DNA from: Cellvibrionaceae bacterium
GTDB lineage: Bacteria > Pseudomonadota > Gammaproteobacteria > Pseudomonadales > Cellvibrionaceae
Assembly: GCA_024707385.1 (NCBI GenBank)
Contig: JANPZW010000013.1
Span: 186,001 to 250,000 of the forward strand
Reading direction: 5' to 3'
DNA length: 64,000 nt
The position numbers and the translations under genes were made by a program. The notes under the pieces are model-generated. The model searched no databases, had not been told where the DNA came from, and saw only the letters and a program-made list of their open reading frames with translations. Within the stretch, counting starts at the first letter, position 1, and every line of letters begins with the position of its first letter. This document shows positions 18,674-27,577 of the stretch, one piece after another.

Positions 18674-19348
18674 AAATCTGTCTCGCTTTAAAGGTGAGAA
18701 GCGTGGTTCGAATCTACGTCTGCTCCAGAAGATTGGATGTTTCGCACCACAGCAGAGCACCTCGCCCTCGCGGCTTAATGCAAAACGCGCGCTAATTCGA
18801 GGTGCGCCGTCACCTGCAAAATGTTCCGAAGCAACCCGAGGCAAAAAGCTGTCGAGCGCAGCCATAAATTGCAGTGAGGCGAATTGGAAATACGCCGAGG
18901 GTAATTTGTCGACAGAACGCATTGAGTGGAGGAGTGAGGGATGGACTCGCGCACTGCGACTCGGCTGCGCATATTGTTAACTCGCACTTTCGTTTTCCAA
19001 ACCAGACGGCTTCAAGCAGCGTACGACTATAAAGAGAGTGAACTAGTCACGTTCACGCGTTCTCAAGATGGGCATAATGACAATAACCTCGGGTCAAGCC
19101 GAGCGGGATGCTTCTGGAGAATGAGAATCACTACGGCAAAACCCTGTATTTGCCGACTAGAAGTTAAAAATGGCGCAGGTATAGGGTTCCGTTTCCCTCT
19201 TGCCGGCATATGCCAATCCGCTCACATTTTCCCGCAAAGATTTCAGACAGTCGTTACATTCTTGGTGGAGACGACTGGTCCGAAAACGGGAATCGGGGTA
19301 TACAGCAAGCGCTAAGCCGCACAATAAAGATCAAGGTGGAGATCACCC
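18674..19348. other. 675-bp gap, no gene recognised
   Basis: Upstream of both the Old Yellow Enzyme gene (minus) and the c-haem lipoprotein gene (plus), so it should hold two divergent promoters. The only open frames are short, lack family matches and have poor codon usage. A T-arm-like stretch at 18702-18718 (CGTGG TTCGAAT CTACG) resembles part of a tRNA, but no acceptor or anticodon arm can be built around it. A ribosome-binding site, AAGGTGGAG, precedes the gene at 19349. Confidence 0.5.
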
Positions 19349-21964
19349 ATGCGTAAACATTTATTTCTGGTTCTGACTGCCGCAGTGCTATACGGGTGCG
19401 GCGGCTCAGAGGACCCAGGTACCAGTTCTTCTAGTTCCAGCTCTTCATCGAGCAGCTCTTCGTCGAGCAGCTCTTCGTCGAGTTCAAGCTCGTCCTCCTC
19501 CGGATCCACGGGGGATGCAGTGGCGGGGCAGGCATCCTTTAACTCCTTATGCGTAGCGTGTCACGCGTATCAGGGCAAAGGTATTTTTAATGTTATAACC
19601 AAGTCGCCGGTCTCCATCGACGACCTGATTGACAAATACGGCACGGTGAGTGGTCTTGCTACTTACATTGACCGAAACATGCCGCAGGGGAACCCTTCAG
19701 GCTGTGTTGGCAAATGCGCCCAGGATACAGCCGCTTTTATGGCATCCAAGCTGCCTGAGGTGGATAAAGGTCCTGAAACCGCCGCCTGTAGCGTGGAAGA
19801 TCCAATCACTTACGGCGTGCGCACGCTGCGACCGCTGACAGCTCAGGAATACCGCAACACGGTAGTTCAGGCAGGTCTGGTCAACGCCACTCAGGCGGCA
19901 GGAATTGATCTGCCGGGCGATGTGGTACGCACCAAGAGCGATTATGCGGTGCACTCCGCACTGCGCATCGAAGGTACCCGCGCCACCGCATTTGACAAGG
20001 CCGCCTTTAAAGTTGCGGAATTGGCAGCACCTAGTCTGGCCCAGAGCTGCAGCAACAACGCCAACACCTGTGCGACCCGATTCCTCGAAATCGCCTACTT
20101 GTTGCATCGTCAGCCATTGGAGACGGACGAGCAGCAATTGTATCGCGGCTTCTTCACTGAATTCGGCGCTCAATCCGGCATGCAGGTCGCCATCGCAGCG
20201 GCTCTGACTTCACCACAGTTCATCTATCGCTCGGAGATGGGTATTCCTGTCGGCCAAGCTCTGCTAAATGGATGGAATGTCGGCGGCGGTAGCACAGGCG
20301 GCGGCAGCGCTGGCAACTACACTCCCGCTGCAGGTGGCACCACCGTTACTGGCGTGAACTTCTCCAGCAAGTCCACTGGCCAAGCCGCTGGAACGGAGTG
20401 GAACCTCTATTCCGACGGCAACGTGAGCCACACTTTCAATATCCCGAATCCTGCCTATATCTCTATTCAGGCGCGGGGTAATGACTACGACGGACGCTGG
20501 CCAACCATGACCGTCACCGTTGGCAATAAGCAGGTTGCACAAGAGACCGTAACTGGCTACGACAAACAGACATTCAACTATGTTGTGACCGACGTAACCG
20601 GCAGTCAGACCGTACGGATTTCCTTCTCTGGTGACGAGGGCCGTCAGCCCTACGGCAGCCAGGGCAACGACAAAGATCTGTATATCAGTCAAGTCACCGT
20701 ATCTCAGGCGGTGGCAGCCAATACCGGCGGCGGTAGCATTCCCGCTGGCAATGAAAGCAAACTGGAGTTGGCCGATGCCGATTCCTATGTGCTGACCCCT
20801 TACGAGTTCGCCAGCCAGCTCGCCTTCATGTACACCGGTACCGGCCCCAACAAAACTTTGTTGGATCTGGCTGGAAGCGGCCGTTTGAATAGCGATGCGG
20901 AAGTGCAGAGCGTAATCAACACGCTGATTGAAAGCGCTGCAGGACGGGCACATGTGGAGCGATTTGGTGGCTTGTGGTTCCGCGCCAACGATGTGATTGG
21001 TCAATCACGTCCATCTTTCCCCAGCTTCACTGCTGAGGTCTCACAAGACATGGCTACCGAGGTGCGCAAGCTGTTCGCGGAAATCTGGTACAACCCATCA
21101 CGTACGTTTGAAGATCTGTATTCCGGCAACTTCACCGTCGTGAACAGCCGTTTGGCGCAGTTCTATGGTGTCAACAACTTCAGCGGCGGCACCAATGATT
21201 GGCGAGTGACCACCATCCCCAATCGCGGCGGCATCCTGACCACTGGCGCCTTCCATGCAGGCAACGCCAACGATCTGCACAGCCGCCCCATTTTGAAAGC
21301 GGTCAAGCTGCGCGAGTTGATGTTGTGTCACCACATAGGTGCACCGCAGAACATGCTGGCTGATGCCAGCACCATCGCAATCAACCAAGCTGCGATTGTC
21401 GATATCCTGCGTCAGCGTGGCGGCCAAGCCTCAGCACGTGAATACTATGAAGCGTCCACGGGTGCAGAAGCATGTCAAACATGTCACCGCACCCAGATCA
21501 ACCCCTTGTTCGGTATTGACGATTTCGACCAGATCGGCCGCTATCGCACTACCCAAACCGGTCTGCGCCTTATCGACAACACCGGCCTGTTTGAAGCTGG
21601 CCAGTCGGGCGTACCTGTTGACACAAGAGGACAGTTGATCGGCTTGGCTAACCTGAGCGATACAGCTTCCCTGAGCTACTCTGGAGCCAAGGACCTCTCG
21701 ACCAAAATTGCGACTCTGCCTGCTGTCGCGGCTTGTATGGTGGCCAATAGCTTCCGCTACACCACCGGCCTTGCCATCGACAGGGATTCTGTTGCGAAAA
21801 ACGGCAACAGCAATATCCGAGAAGATGAGTTGACATCCGAGCAGGTCGAAGACTTTGCCTGTGCAAAAGAGGTGTTGTTGGATACCTATGAGACCTCTGG
21901 CAAGAAACCTATGGACGTCTATCGCAAGATCGGCACCCTGGATTTGGTACGGTTTCGTAAATAG
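19349..21964 (+). CDS. PolySer lipoprotein with c-type haem sites, DUF1592-type domains and an inserted CBM-like domain
   Basis: An 871-residue exported lipoprotein (lipobox VLYGC, Cys17). Residues 26-51 are 26 consecutive serines, a linker style typical of Cellvibrionaceae. A small cytochrome c-like domain follows: CVACH at 68-72 with a candidate Met111 ligand in IDRNMPQGN. LTAQEYRNTVVQAGL (about 165) opens the DUF1587/1595/1592/1588/1585-type array; GGILTTGAFHAGNANDLHSRPI and a second CQTCH (709-713) before INPLFGIDDFDQIGRYR are hallmark pieces. Between them, about 324-455, lies a domain resembling calcium-dependent xylan-binding modules (RGNDYDGRWPTMTVTV ... GNDKDLYISQVTV). The array's function is unknown; a redox role on polysaccharide is an inference. 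The DUF1552 gene starts 33 bp downstream. Confidence 0.85.
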   Translation: MRKHLFLVLTAAVLYGCGGSEDPGTSSSSSSSSSSSSSSSSSSSSSSSSSSGSTGDAVAGQASFNSLCVACHAYQGKGIFNVITKSPVSIDDLIDKYGTVSGLATYIDRNMPQGNPSGCVGKCAQDTAAFMASKLPEVDKGPETAACSVEDPITYGVRTLRPLTAQEYRNTVVQAGLVNATQAAGIDLPGDVVRTKSDYAVHSALRIEGTRATAFDKAAFKVAELAAPSLAQSCSNNANTCATRFLEIAYLLHRQPLETDEQQLYRGFFTEFGAQSGMQVAIAAALTSPQFIYRSEMGIPVGQALLNGWNVGGGSTGGGSAGNYTPAAGGTTVTGVNFSSKSTGQAAGTEWNLYSDGNVSHTFNIPNPAYISIQARGNDYDGRWPTMTVTVGNKQVAQETVTGYDKQTFNYVVTDVTGSQTVRISFSGDEGRQPYGSQGNDKDLYISQVTVSQAVAANTGGGSIPAGNESKLELADADSYVLTPYEFASQLAFMYTGTGPNKTLLDLAGSGRLNSDAEVQSVINTLIESAAGRAHVERFGGLWFRANDVIGQSRPSFPSFTAEVSQDMATEVRKLFAEIWYNPSRTFEDLYSGNFTVVNSRLAQFYGVNNFSGGTNDWRVTTIPNRGGILTTGAFHAGNANDLHSRPILKAVKLRELMLCHHIGAPQNMLADASTIAINQAAIVDILRQRGGQASAREYYEASTGAEACQTCHRTQINPLFGIDDFDQIGRYRTTQTGLRLIDNTGLFEAGQSGVPVDTRGQLIGLANLSDTASLSYSGAKDLSTKIATLPAVAACMVANSFRYTTGLAIDRDSVAKNGNSNIREDELTSEQVEDFACAKEVLLDTYETSGKKPMDVYRKIGTLDLVRFRK
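19424..19501 (+). repeat. Serine-codon tract (26 codons) with an internal 15-bp repeat
   Basis: The tract encodes the polySer linker with a mixture of AGY and TCN codons, so the serine run cannot come from one slipping triplet and must be kept at protein level. Within it AGCAGCTCTTCGTCG is repeated, a sign of local duplication. Confidence 0.8.
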
Positions 21965-21997
21965 TTCGACCCGGGCAAACGCATAAAGGTAAATATC

Positions 21998-23308
21998 ATG
22001 AGCAAGAAAACTGATTTGTTTGAACAACAACGCAATCGCGAGCGCCGGGCTTTTTTAAACATGCTGGGCAAAATCGGTGTATCCGCGCCGCTACTGCGCA
22101 CAGCGCCTCTGGTTGCTGGAGTATTTGCCAACCGTTTTGCGGAAGCGCAAACGGCAGGTCGCAAAAAGTTCATCTCCATCTATCACCCCAACGGCACCTA
22201 CAACGGTGAAGGCAGCGGGTTTATCTCAGGGCCGGCGCGCCAGGTGTACGCGAATATACCGGGCGTAGCTATGCGCACCGCGTCGATTTCCGACCCGGGC
22301 GGCCACGGCAACATTGCACGCTCTGCGGGGCGCCTTGAATGGTCCGGCAACCAGCCGTCCAACAGCACTATCGACGTGCAAATGGGCAAAGTGCTGCAAG
22401 CCGGTACACCGTCGCCCTACTACTCGTTTGGCGTGCGCATGGACCACTTGGGTAGCAACCTTAACGATGTGTGCTCCATCAACAGCGGTGTGCAATCCGA
22501 CGTAGGCCGCGGCCCCATCGGCGCTCTGAGCAAAATATTCTCCGGTGCGCCACCCGTTAACGGTGGTGGAGTACAAACGGGCCCCACCCAGTTCGATATG
22601 CGCCGCGCGGTGCTCGACGCCAACCGGCTGCTGTTGAACAAGTACAAAAACAAATTCGGCCAGGACGAAAGAGAGAAACTGGATTCCCACTTGGGTGCGA
22701 TTCAGGAACTCGAAAATCGTTTGGACTTCGATGAACAACTGGCCACAGATCCACCGCCGGCGACCGGTGGCGGCTCCTGTTCCGCGCAGCAGAACTACGC
22801 GGTCAACAGCCAGTTGACTCCGCTCGGAGAATACAAAGGCGTGGCCGAAGTCGCTGTTCTGGCCTTCTCTTGCGGCCTGACCAACTCCATTTCGATCCAG
22901 TTCAACGAAACCCAGGCGACCTGGCTGCCCAATACTCCGGGCGACCCGGATGCCGTCACAGGGCTGCAAGGCGACCACCACGGCGCCAACCACGGCGGCG
23001 GCCAAGCCTTGATACCCCAAGTCATCGCCTATATGCACAAAGGCGTTGCACACCTGATCAGCAAACTGCAGGCTGCCAACCTTTATCAGGACACGGTAAT
23101 CGTTGTGTACAGCGAAATGGGCCAGGGTGTGGACCATACCCCGGTGCACGGGCCGATCGTTATTGCCTCCGGCAGTGGCGTCACCAGCAGCGCCCGCGCC
23201 ACCACTATGCAGCACACTGCGGCTTATAACGACGCGGCTCAGATCCTCGGATTGGGCAGTCAGATCGGCTCAGGGCTACACAACTACAGAGCAGGTTCAT
23301 TACTTTAA
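21998..23308 (+). CDS. DUF1552 family protein, Tat-exported
   Basis: A 436-residue protein with an N-terminal twin-arginine signal (ERRAFLNMLGKIG, then a hydrophobic stretch and an AEA-type cleavage region near residue 50). DUF1552 proteins relate distantly to the DUF1501/alkaline-phosphatase-like fold. Typical pieces are KKFISIYHPNGTYN, GSNLNDVCSINSGVQS, FDMRRAVLDANR and the C-terminal DTVIVVYSEMGQG...HGPIVIASG. Tat export implies folding in the cytoplasm, possibly with a metal or cofactor. DUF1552 and DUF1592 genes are regularly paired in Planctomycetes, Myxobacteria and some gammaproteobacteria; the reaction is unknown. It follows the lipoprotein gene by 33 bp on the same strand, so the two are probably one operon. 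Confidence 0.85.
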   Translation: MSKKTDLFEQQRNRERRAFLNMLGKIGVSAPLLRTAPLVAGVFANRFAEAQTAGRKKFISIYHPNGTYNGEGSGFISGPARQVYANIPGVAMRTASISDPGGHGNIARSAGRLEWSGNQPSNSTIDVQMGKVLQAGTPSPYYSFGVRMDHLGSNLNDVCSINSGVQSDVGRGPIGALSKIFSGAPPVNGGGVQTGPTQFDMRRAVLDANRLLLNKYKNKFGQDEREKLDSHLGAIQELENRLDFDEQLATDPPPATGGGSCSAQQNYAVNSQLTPLGEYKGVAEVAVLAFSCGLTNSISIQFNETQATWLPNTPGDPDAVTGLQGDHHGANHGGGQALIPQVIAYMHKGVAHLISKLQAANLYQDTVIVVYSEMGQGVDHTPVHGPIVIASGSGVTSSARATTMQHTAAYNDAAQILGLGSQIGSGLHNYRAGSLL

Positions 23309-23322
23309 GTTTGACACCTCAC

Positions 23323-23346
23323 TACCGGGGACTCAGGTCCCCGGTA
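23323..23346 (+). terminator. Strong hairpin after the DUF1552 gene
   Basis: TACCGGGGAC and GTCCCCGGTA pair perfectly (10 bp) around the tetraloop TCAG, 14 bases after the stop codon. No T-run follows, so it may be a U-less terminator or an RNA-stabilising 3' end. Confidence 0.55.
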
Positions 23347-23606
23347 TCTCCAACTCCAAAGCCATTTCCTCTTCGGGAATCCATCAAAAACTTCTCCTTC
23401 TTCATGCCTGGCGCCGTAGTCACACGCCGATATCCAGACATTTCCTTTTGCTTGCCTACTTTTTGAGTTAAGCCAACCTCTCCAGCCAACAGAGCGTCGA
23501 ATCCCGGCAATCTCAACGCCGAAAATTTGCTGCACAAACAGCGAAACGGACTTAATCTTTCCGGCGGATCGACTATCACTCTTTATGCCTAAAGGGAGAA
23601 ACAACT

Positions 23607-24141
23607 ATGCTAGGGCAGTTCACTCTCCTCGCCGACTACAACATCTGGATGAACGACAAGGTGTATGCCGCCGCTAGCGAGCTTTCCGACGCTGAATTCA
23701 AGAAAAACTGCGGTGCATTTTTTGGCTCCATTCACGGCACATTGAATCACCTTCTCGTCGCCGACCGGATTTGGCTGCAGAGATTCGCCCATCATTTTTT
23801 CCACTCCGCCACCCCTTGAATGGGTTAGCCAGCTGCCGCATCCCACGGCGTTGGATGAAATGCTTTTTAACGATTTTCAGGCAATGTGCGAGCACCGGCA
23901 AATACTCGATGCGAGCATAAAAGACTGGGTGAGATCTCTAAGCCTGTCGGACTTGCAACAGGTTCTGGAATACTCCTCCATGAAAGGCATTTCCGCCAAA
24001 AAACCTTTTGCTGGCGTCTTGCTACATTTTTTTAATCATCAGACGCATCACCGGGGACAGGTGACCACTCTGTTCTCGCAGTTGGGCAAGGATGTTGGAG
24101 CAACCGACTTTTTATTACTGGTTCAAAATGAAAATGAATAA
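23607..24141 (+). CDS. DinB family protein, frameshifted
   Basis: DinB/YfiT-like four-helix proteins are metal-dependent enzymes, often thiol transferases. The first part (MLGQFTLLADYNIWMNDKVY ... GTLNHLLVADRIWLQRFAHHF) carries the first metal His in GSIHGTLNHLL. The second part (LEWVSQLPHPTALDEMLFNDF ... FNHQTHHRGQVTTLFSQLG) holds the second His pair. The halves lie in different frames, joined at a six-T run (23795-23800); removing one T gives a continuous 177-residue protein of usual family length. It is probably a sequence error, but a real lesion cannot be excluded because the gene is dispensable. Confidence 0.8.
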
Positions 24142-24162
24142 ATTTTGGATTAGATTGAAATG

Positions 24163-24197
24163 ATTTCATCCTACGCGCTGTAGCGGCAGGATGAAAT
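24163..24197. terminator. Bidirectional hairpin between convergent genes
   Basis: ATTTCATCCT and AGGATGAAAT form a 10-bp perfect stem around a loop that itself contains CGC/GCG. It lies between the DinB gene and the aminopeptidase gene, whose 3' ends face each other. There is no clear T-run on either side. Confidence 0.5.
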
Positions 24198-24212
24198 AAG
24201 TCTATACACGGA

Positions 24213-26822
24213 TCAGAGAGTCTTCATTACCTCCACACAGATTTCCTCATCCTGAGCACGCTGTTGCAATACTTTTGTCACCCCACCCGGTATCCGGGTG
24301 TCGCGCGCAATATTTTTCAAGCGCTCGGCAGCAACAGTCGTACACAAGGTTGGAATCAAACGCGAGCTATACAACTCTAACATTTGCGCGCCGAGTGGAG
24401 ATGCGGACTCAGCAATGGGTGACAAAATTTCCTCATTCAGCAGGTTATGCAGATTTTTCTGACCGATGGGAAACAACACATTGAGTACTTTGCGTATCTG
24501 TGTATAGGCATAATTGGATTTTGGATTCTGAGCTTTATTAATCCATTCCCGCTTGATAGCCAAATCCGGTTTCTGCCCCAACGCCGCCCATTCGTTGCTT
24601 GCCGTCTCCGCCGATTGATCGCGGATCTTGATTTGATCCACCCAATAATCTCCGTCCTCATCCTCTACTCGCACCAATACACCGACCGCCCACCACTGAT
24701 GATCCAGCGACAACTTGTTTTCCCGCAACATCCTTTTTAGGTGAGATCGGTGCTCAGATGAGTGCAGATAGGTCAGCCACACTTCAAACCAACGCAGCTG
24801 CAATCCACCGTCGGTGGCAAGGTAATTTTGATAGGCCAGATTTTCCAGCTTGCGGCGCGCCGCAGGTGCCAGTGCTTCACGCTCGGGGAAAAGCACATCG
24901 TGAATTTCCAAATAGGCATAGGCGCGACGCAGGTGATAGGTTCTCGTACGCAAAAGCGATGCCTCAGTCTCATCCGCGAGATAAGTGAGGGAGAGATCAA
25001 TAAAGTCAGAGGGCGAGATCCGTGCCGCCTGAACCGATTCCCACAGACTGCGCCAAATCATGCCTCGCTCAATGGCGCTGGAAAAATATTTATGCTGGTC
25101 ACGCACGAAGGCAATGGATTTTTCATCCAGTAAAACTTGTGCGAAAGTATGATCGCTCACGTTAGGCAGAATAAAAGTCGGACATGGCATGCCATCGGCC
25201 GAAATAATCCTATTTTTCGCCTGCGCAATATGAGCATCCAACAAAGTTCGCTCCCCTGATTTGCTCAACAACAGAAGATCCAGTTTGTGTTCGCGAAGCG
25301 CGCCACTTCCATTGGCCGGCTCTTGATGCAAGTGAAGTTCGGCAATACGCTCATCCGTACAAGTGACTTCTGCGCGCAGCGTATTTACGCCCTCCTGCAT
25401 CAACCAGGTCCGCGTCCAATCAGCTAAATCCCGCTGCGCAACTTCACCAAGACTGCTGACAAAGTCCTGCAGGCGGGTATTTTGCCAAGCGTGTCGCGCA
25501 AAATATTCTGCGATGCCATGTTCGAATGCATCACTGCCTAATAAATGCTGCAATTGCATCAGGACAGAGGCTCCTTTCGCATAAGTAATGCCGTCCATCA
25601 TCGGCATTACTACCTCGGTATTAGGAATGGTTTGCACAACGGGATGGGTGGTAACCGCCTGATCCTCTTCATAACCCCAGCTTTTGGAATTGGTGGAAAA
25701 GTCCACCATGGCGTCGGTGTATTGCGTGGCGTTTGCTGTTGCCAAGCTGCCCATCCATTCGGCAAAACTTTCGTTTAACCAAATATCATCCCACCAGCGC
25801 ATGGTCACCAGATTGCCAAACCATTGATGCGCCATTTCGTGCATGACCAACACCGCCATATTGCGGCGATCATGGTAATTGTGTTCCCTCCTCGGCTGCA
25901 TGGACTCTCTAAATGTCACCGCGCCGACATTTTCCATTGCACCAAAATTAAATTCCGGCACCAGCAGCTGGTCGTATTTGGAAAACGGAAAAGGATAGGA
26001 GAAATAGTGTTCGAAGTAATCCAACCCCTGACGGGTGACACGAAACCATTCTTCTGCATCTACGTACTTCGCGTAACTTTGCCGCGCAAAAATTCGCAGA
26101 GGAATACGGAAAGGATCAGCCTCCTCCCAAATGTGATAAGGCCCGGCATGCAAAGACAATAAATACGTACTGAAAGATTGAGTGTCCGGAAAATACCATC
26201 GCCGCCGCTCCGCACCCAGATCGGCAATGCGGCTCTCACGCTCGGCTGTCACGACAGTCCAAGAAGCGGGAACTTCAACATCCAAACGGTAAGTGGCTTT
26301 CAAATCCGGCTGATCAAATCCCGGAAAAACCTTATTGAAGCTCCACACTTCGAACTGAGTGTATAAATAAGTGGTGTTATCCTCTGTGTCGCGAAACCAG
26401 TGCAGCCCCTGACCATCACGTACATAAGCATGGTGATAGTGAATTTCCAGACTTTGGCGCCCGATCGACAAATCTTGCGCGGCCAAGGTGATGAAATTGC
26501 CGTTGTAGTCGGCGGCAACCGCCTTTCCGTTGACACGCACTGCGTCAACTTCACCTCCGACAAAATCCAAAGTGAGCGGTCTGCTTGCATCGCTCAAATT
26601 GAAATGAATGCGCGCCACACCGGTAAACGGCACATTGTCCTCCGGCAAGGACAGGGAAAGCTGGTAGACCACGTGACTCACCCGTGCACTTCGCGCTGCC
26701 GCCTCCTCCTTTGCCAGAAAAGGCGCATTCTCACGCGCCGGCGTCCCGCTATTGATATGTGTACATCCGATGGCCAGCAGCAAGCCAACAACAACCCCAA
26801 TCAATCCAAATAACTTGTTCAT
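24213..26822 (-). CDS. M1 family zinc aminopeptidase lipoprotein
   Basis: An 869-residue metallopeptidase that removes N-terminal amino acids. The N-terminus is a lipoprotein signal (VGLLLAIGC), so unlike cytosolic PepN it is membrane-anchored and exported. The substrate-anchoring GAMEN is at 294-298. The zinc site is HEMAHQ at 328-333 with the third ligand E351 in WLNESFAEW. An N-terminal beta domain and a C-terminal helical domain make the length normal for the PepN/M1 group. The start ATG at 26822 has an AAGGAGAG ribosome-binding site. It likely feeds on extracellular or periplasmic peptides (inference). Confidence 0.93.
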   Translation of the reverse strand: MNKLFGLIGVVVGLLLAIGCTHINSGTPARENAPFLAKEEAAARSARVSHVVYQLSLSLPEDNVPFTGVARIHFNLSDASRPLTLDFVGGEVDAVRVNGKAVAADYNGNFITLAAQDLSIGRQSLEIHYHHAYVRDGQGLHWFRDTEDNTTYLYTQFEVWSFNKVFPGFDQPDLKATYRLDVEVPASWTVVTAERESRIADLGAERRRWYFPDTQSFSTYLLSLHAGPYHIWEEADPFRIPLRIFARQSYAKYVDAEEWFRVTRQGLDYFEHYFSYPFPFSKYDQLLVPEFNFGAMENVGAVTFRESMQPRREHNYHDRRNMAVLVMHEMAHQWFGNLVTMRWWDDIWLNESFAEWMGSLATANATQYTDAMVDFSTNSKSWGYEEDQAVTTHPVVQTIPNTEVVMPMMDGITYAKGASVLMQLQHLLGSDAFEHGIAEYFARHAWQNTRLQDFVSSLGEVAQRDLADWTRTWLMQEGVNTLRAEVTCTDERIAELHLHQEPANGSGALREHKLDLLLLSKSGERTLLDAHIAQAKNRIISADGMPCPTFILPNVSDHTFAQVLLDEKSIAFVRDQHKYFSSAIERGMIWRSLWESVQAARISPSDFIDLSLTYLADETEASLLRTRTYHLRRAYAYLEIHDVLFPEREALAPAARRKLENLAYQNYLATDGGLQLRWFEVWLTYLHSSEHRSHLKRMLRENKLSLDHQWWAVGVLVRVEDEDGDYWVDQIKIRDQSAETASNEWAALGQKPDLAIKREWINKAQNPKSNYAYTQIRKVLNVLFPIGQKNLHNLLNEEILSPIAESASPLGAQMLELYSSRLIPTLCTTVAAERLKNIARDTRIPGGVTKVLQQRAQDEEICVEVMKTL

Positions 26823-26969
26823 ATCACTCTCCTTAGTTGTCAGCGCGACATAAACTCATTCCGTGCAATCCTTGTCAAGCTTTGCATCGACTAAACCGCT
26901 GGCCACGATTTTGATTAGCTGCCCGCCTTGGTCTAGTGTTAATGCAATATGCCAAAAGGAGCTGAGGCC

Positions 26970-27509
26970 ATGTTTTACAGATTCATCCCATGCCTGCTGG
27001 CGGTGCTGATCAGTCAATCTGCGGTAGCGCAATACGAGAACTACCTGGGCCTTGGCGGCGCCTATGTGGAGTATGACGATGGTCGGTCCGGCAGCGTCGA
27101 TATGGGTGCGGCGGTTTTGAATTTAGGCCTTGACTACAATGAGAAAGTCACACTGGAAACCCGCTTCGGCGCCAGTCTCACGCGGCGCAATTTCGAGTCC
27201 TCTACCATTGCGGCGGACGGCACCGTCGATGCAAGGCGCGACCTGGATTATCTGGTTGGCGTATACGTCAAATTCAGTCCGTTTGAATATTTTGTCTCGC
27301 CTTACGTGATCGGTGGTTATTCGGTTGCACGCACATCTCTCTCCTACCTCGATGTGCATGAAAAAACCAAAGACGACAGTGGCAGTCTGGGAGTTGGCGT
27401 GGATCTGTGCCGCGGGGCTTATTGCGGCACGCTGGAAGCGATACGCTACATCAATGAACGGGAGCGAGTGCTGGATGCATTTTCGGTGAGCTTCGTTTAT
27501 CGCTATTAA
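26970..27509 (+). CDS. Small outer-membrane beta-barrel protein
   Basis: Starting at 26970 (AAAGGAG eight bases upstream), the protein has a Sec signal peptide (MFYRFIPCLLAVLISQSAVAQ) and a mature part of about 158 residues. This consists of alternating hydrophobic and polar strands (YLGLGGAYVEYDD, AVLNLGLDYNEKVTLETRFGASL, FVSPYVIGGYSVA) and ends in an aromatic residue (FVYRY), typical of barrels inserted by BamA. It resembles the general OmpA/OmpW-like barrel class without a specific family match. It is monocistronic between two convergent or divergent neighbours. Confidence 0.75.
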   Translation: MFYRFIPCLLAVLISQSAVAQYENYLGLGGAYVEYDDGRSGSVDMGAAVLNLGLDYNEKVTLETRFGASLTRRNFESSTIAADGTVDARRDLDYLVGVYVKFSPFEYFVSPYVIGGYSVARTSLSYLDVHEKTKDDSGSLGVGVDLCRGAYCGTLEAIRYINERERVLDAFSVSFVYRY

Positions 27510-27548
27510 TTTCGTTTATCTCTGTTAATTTTGTTTATCGCTATTAAT
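27492..27548 (+). repeat. Three tandem 19-bp repeats over the stop codon
   Basis: TTCGTTTATCGCTATTAAT (27492-27510) is followed by two further copies (27511-27529 and 27530-27548) with one to three changes. The first copy encodes the last five residues and stop of the barrel gene, so the gene's 3' tip has been triplicated into the untranslated region, each copy bringing an in-phase-like stop triplet. Confidence 0.85.
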
Positions 27549-27549
27549 A

Positions 27550-27571
27550 GGGTGCGCAATTGCGCGCACCC
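27550..27571. terminator. GC-rich hairpin between convergent genes
   Basis: GGGTGCGC and GCGCACCC form an 8-bp stem around AATTGC. It sits between the barrel gene (plus) and the hypothetical gene at 27578 (minus), seven bases from the latter's stop. No T-run follows. Confidence 0.5.
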
Positions 27572-27577
27572 ACATGC

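Noticed and set aside
18702..18727. tRNA 3'-half-like sequence (T arm then GCTCCA)
   Set aside because: The acceptor spacing is wrong and no partner arms exist upstream, so it is neither a tRNA gene nor a convincing attachment site.
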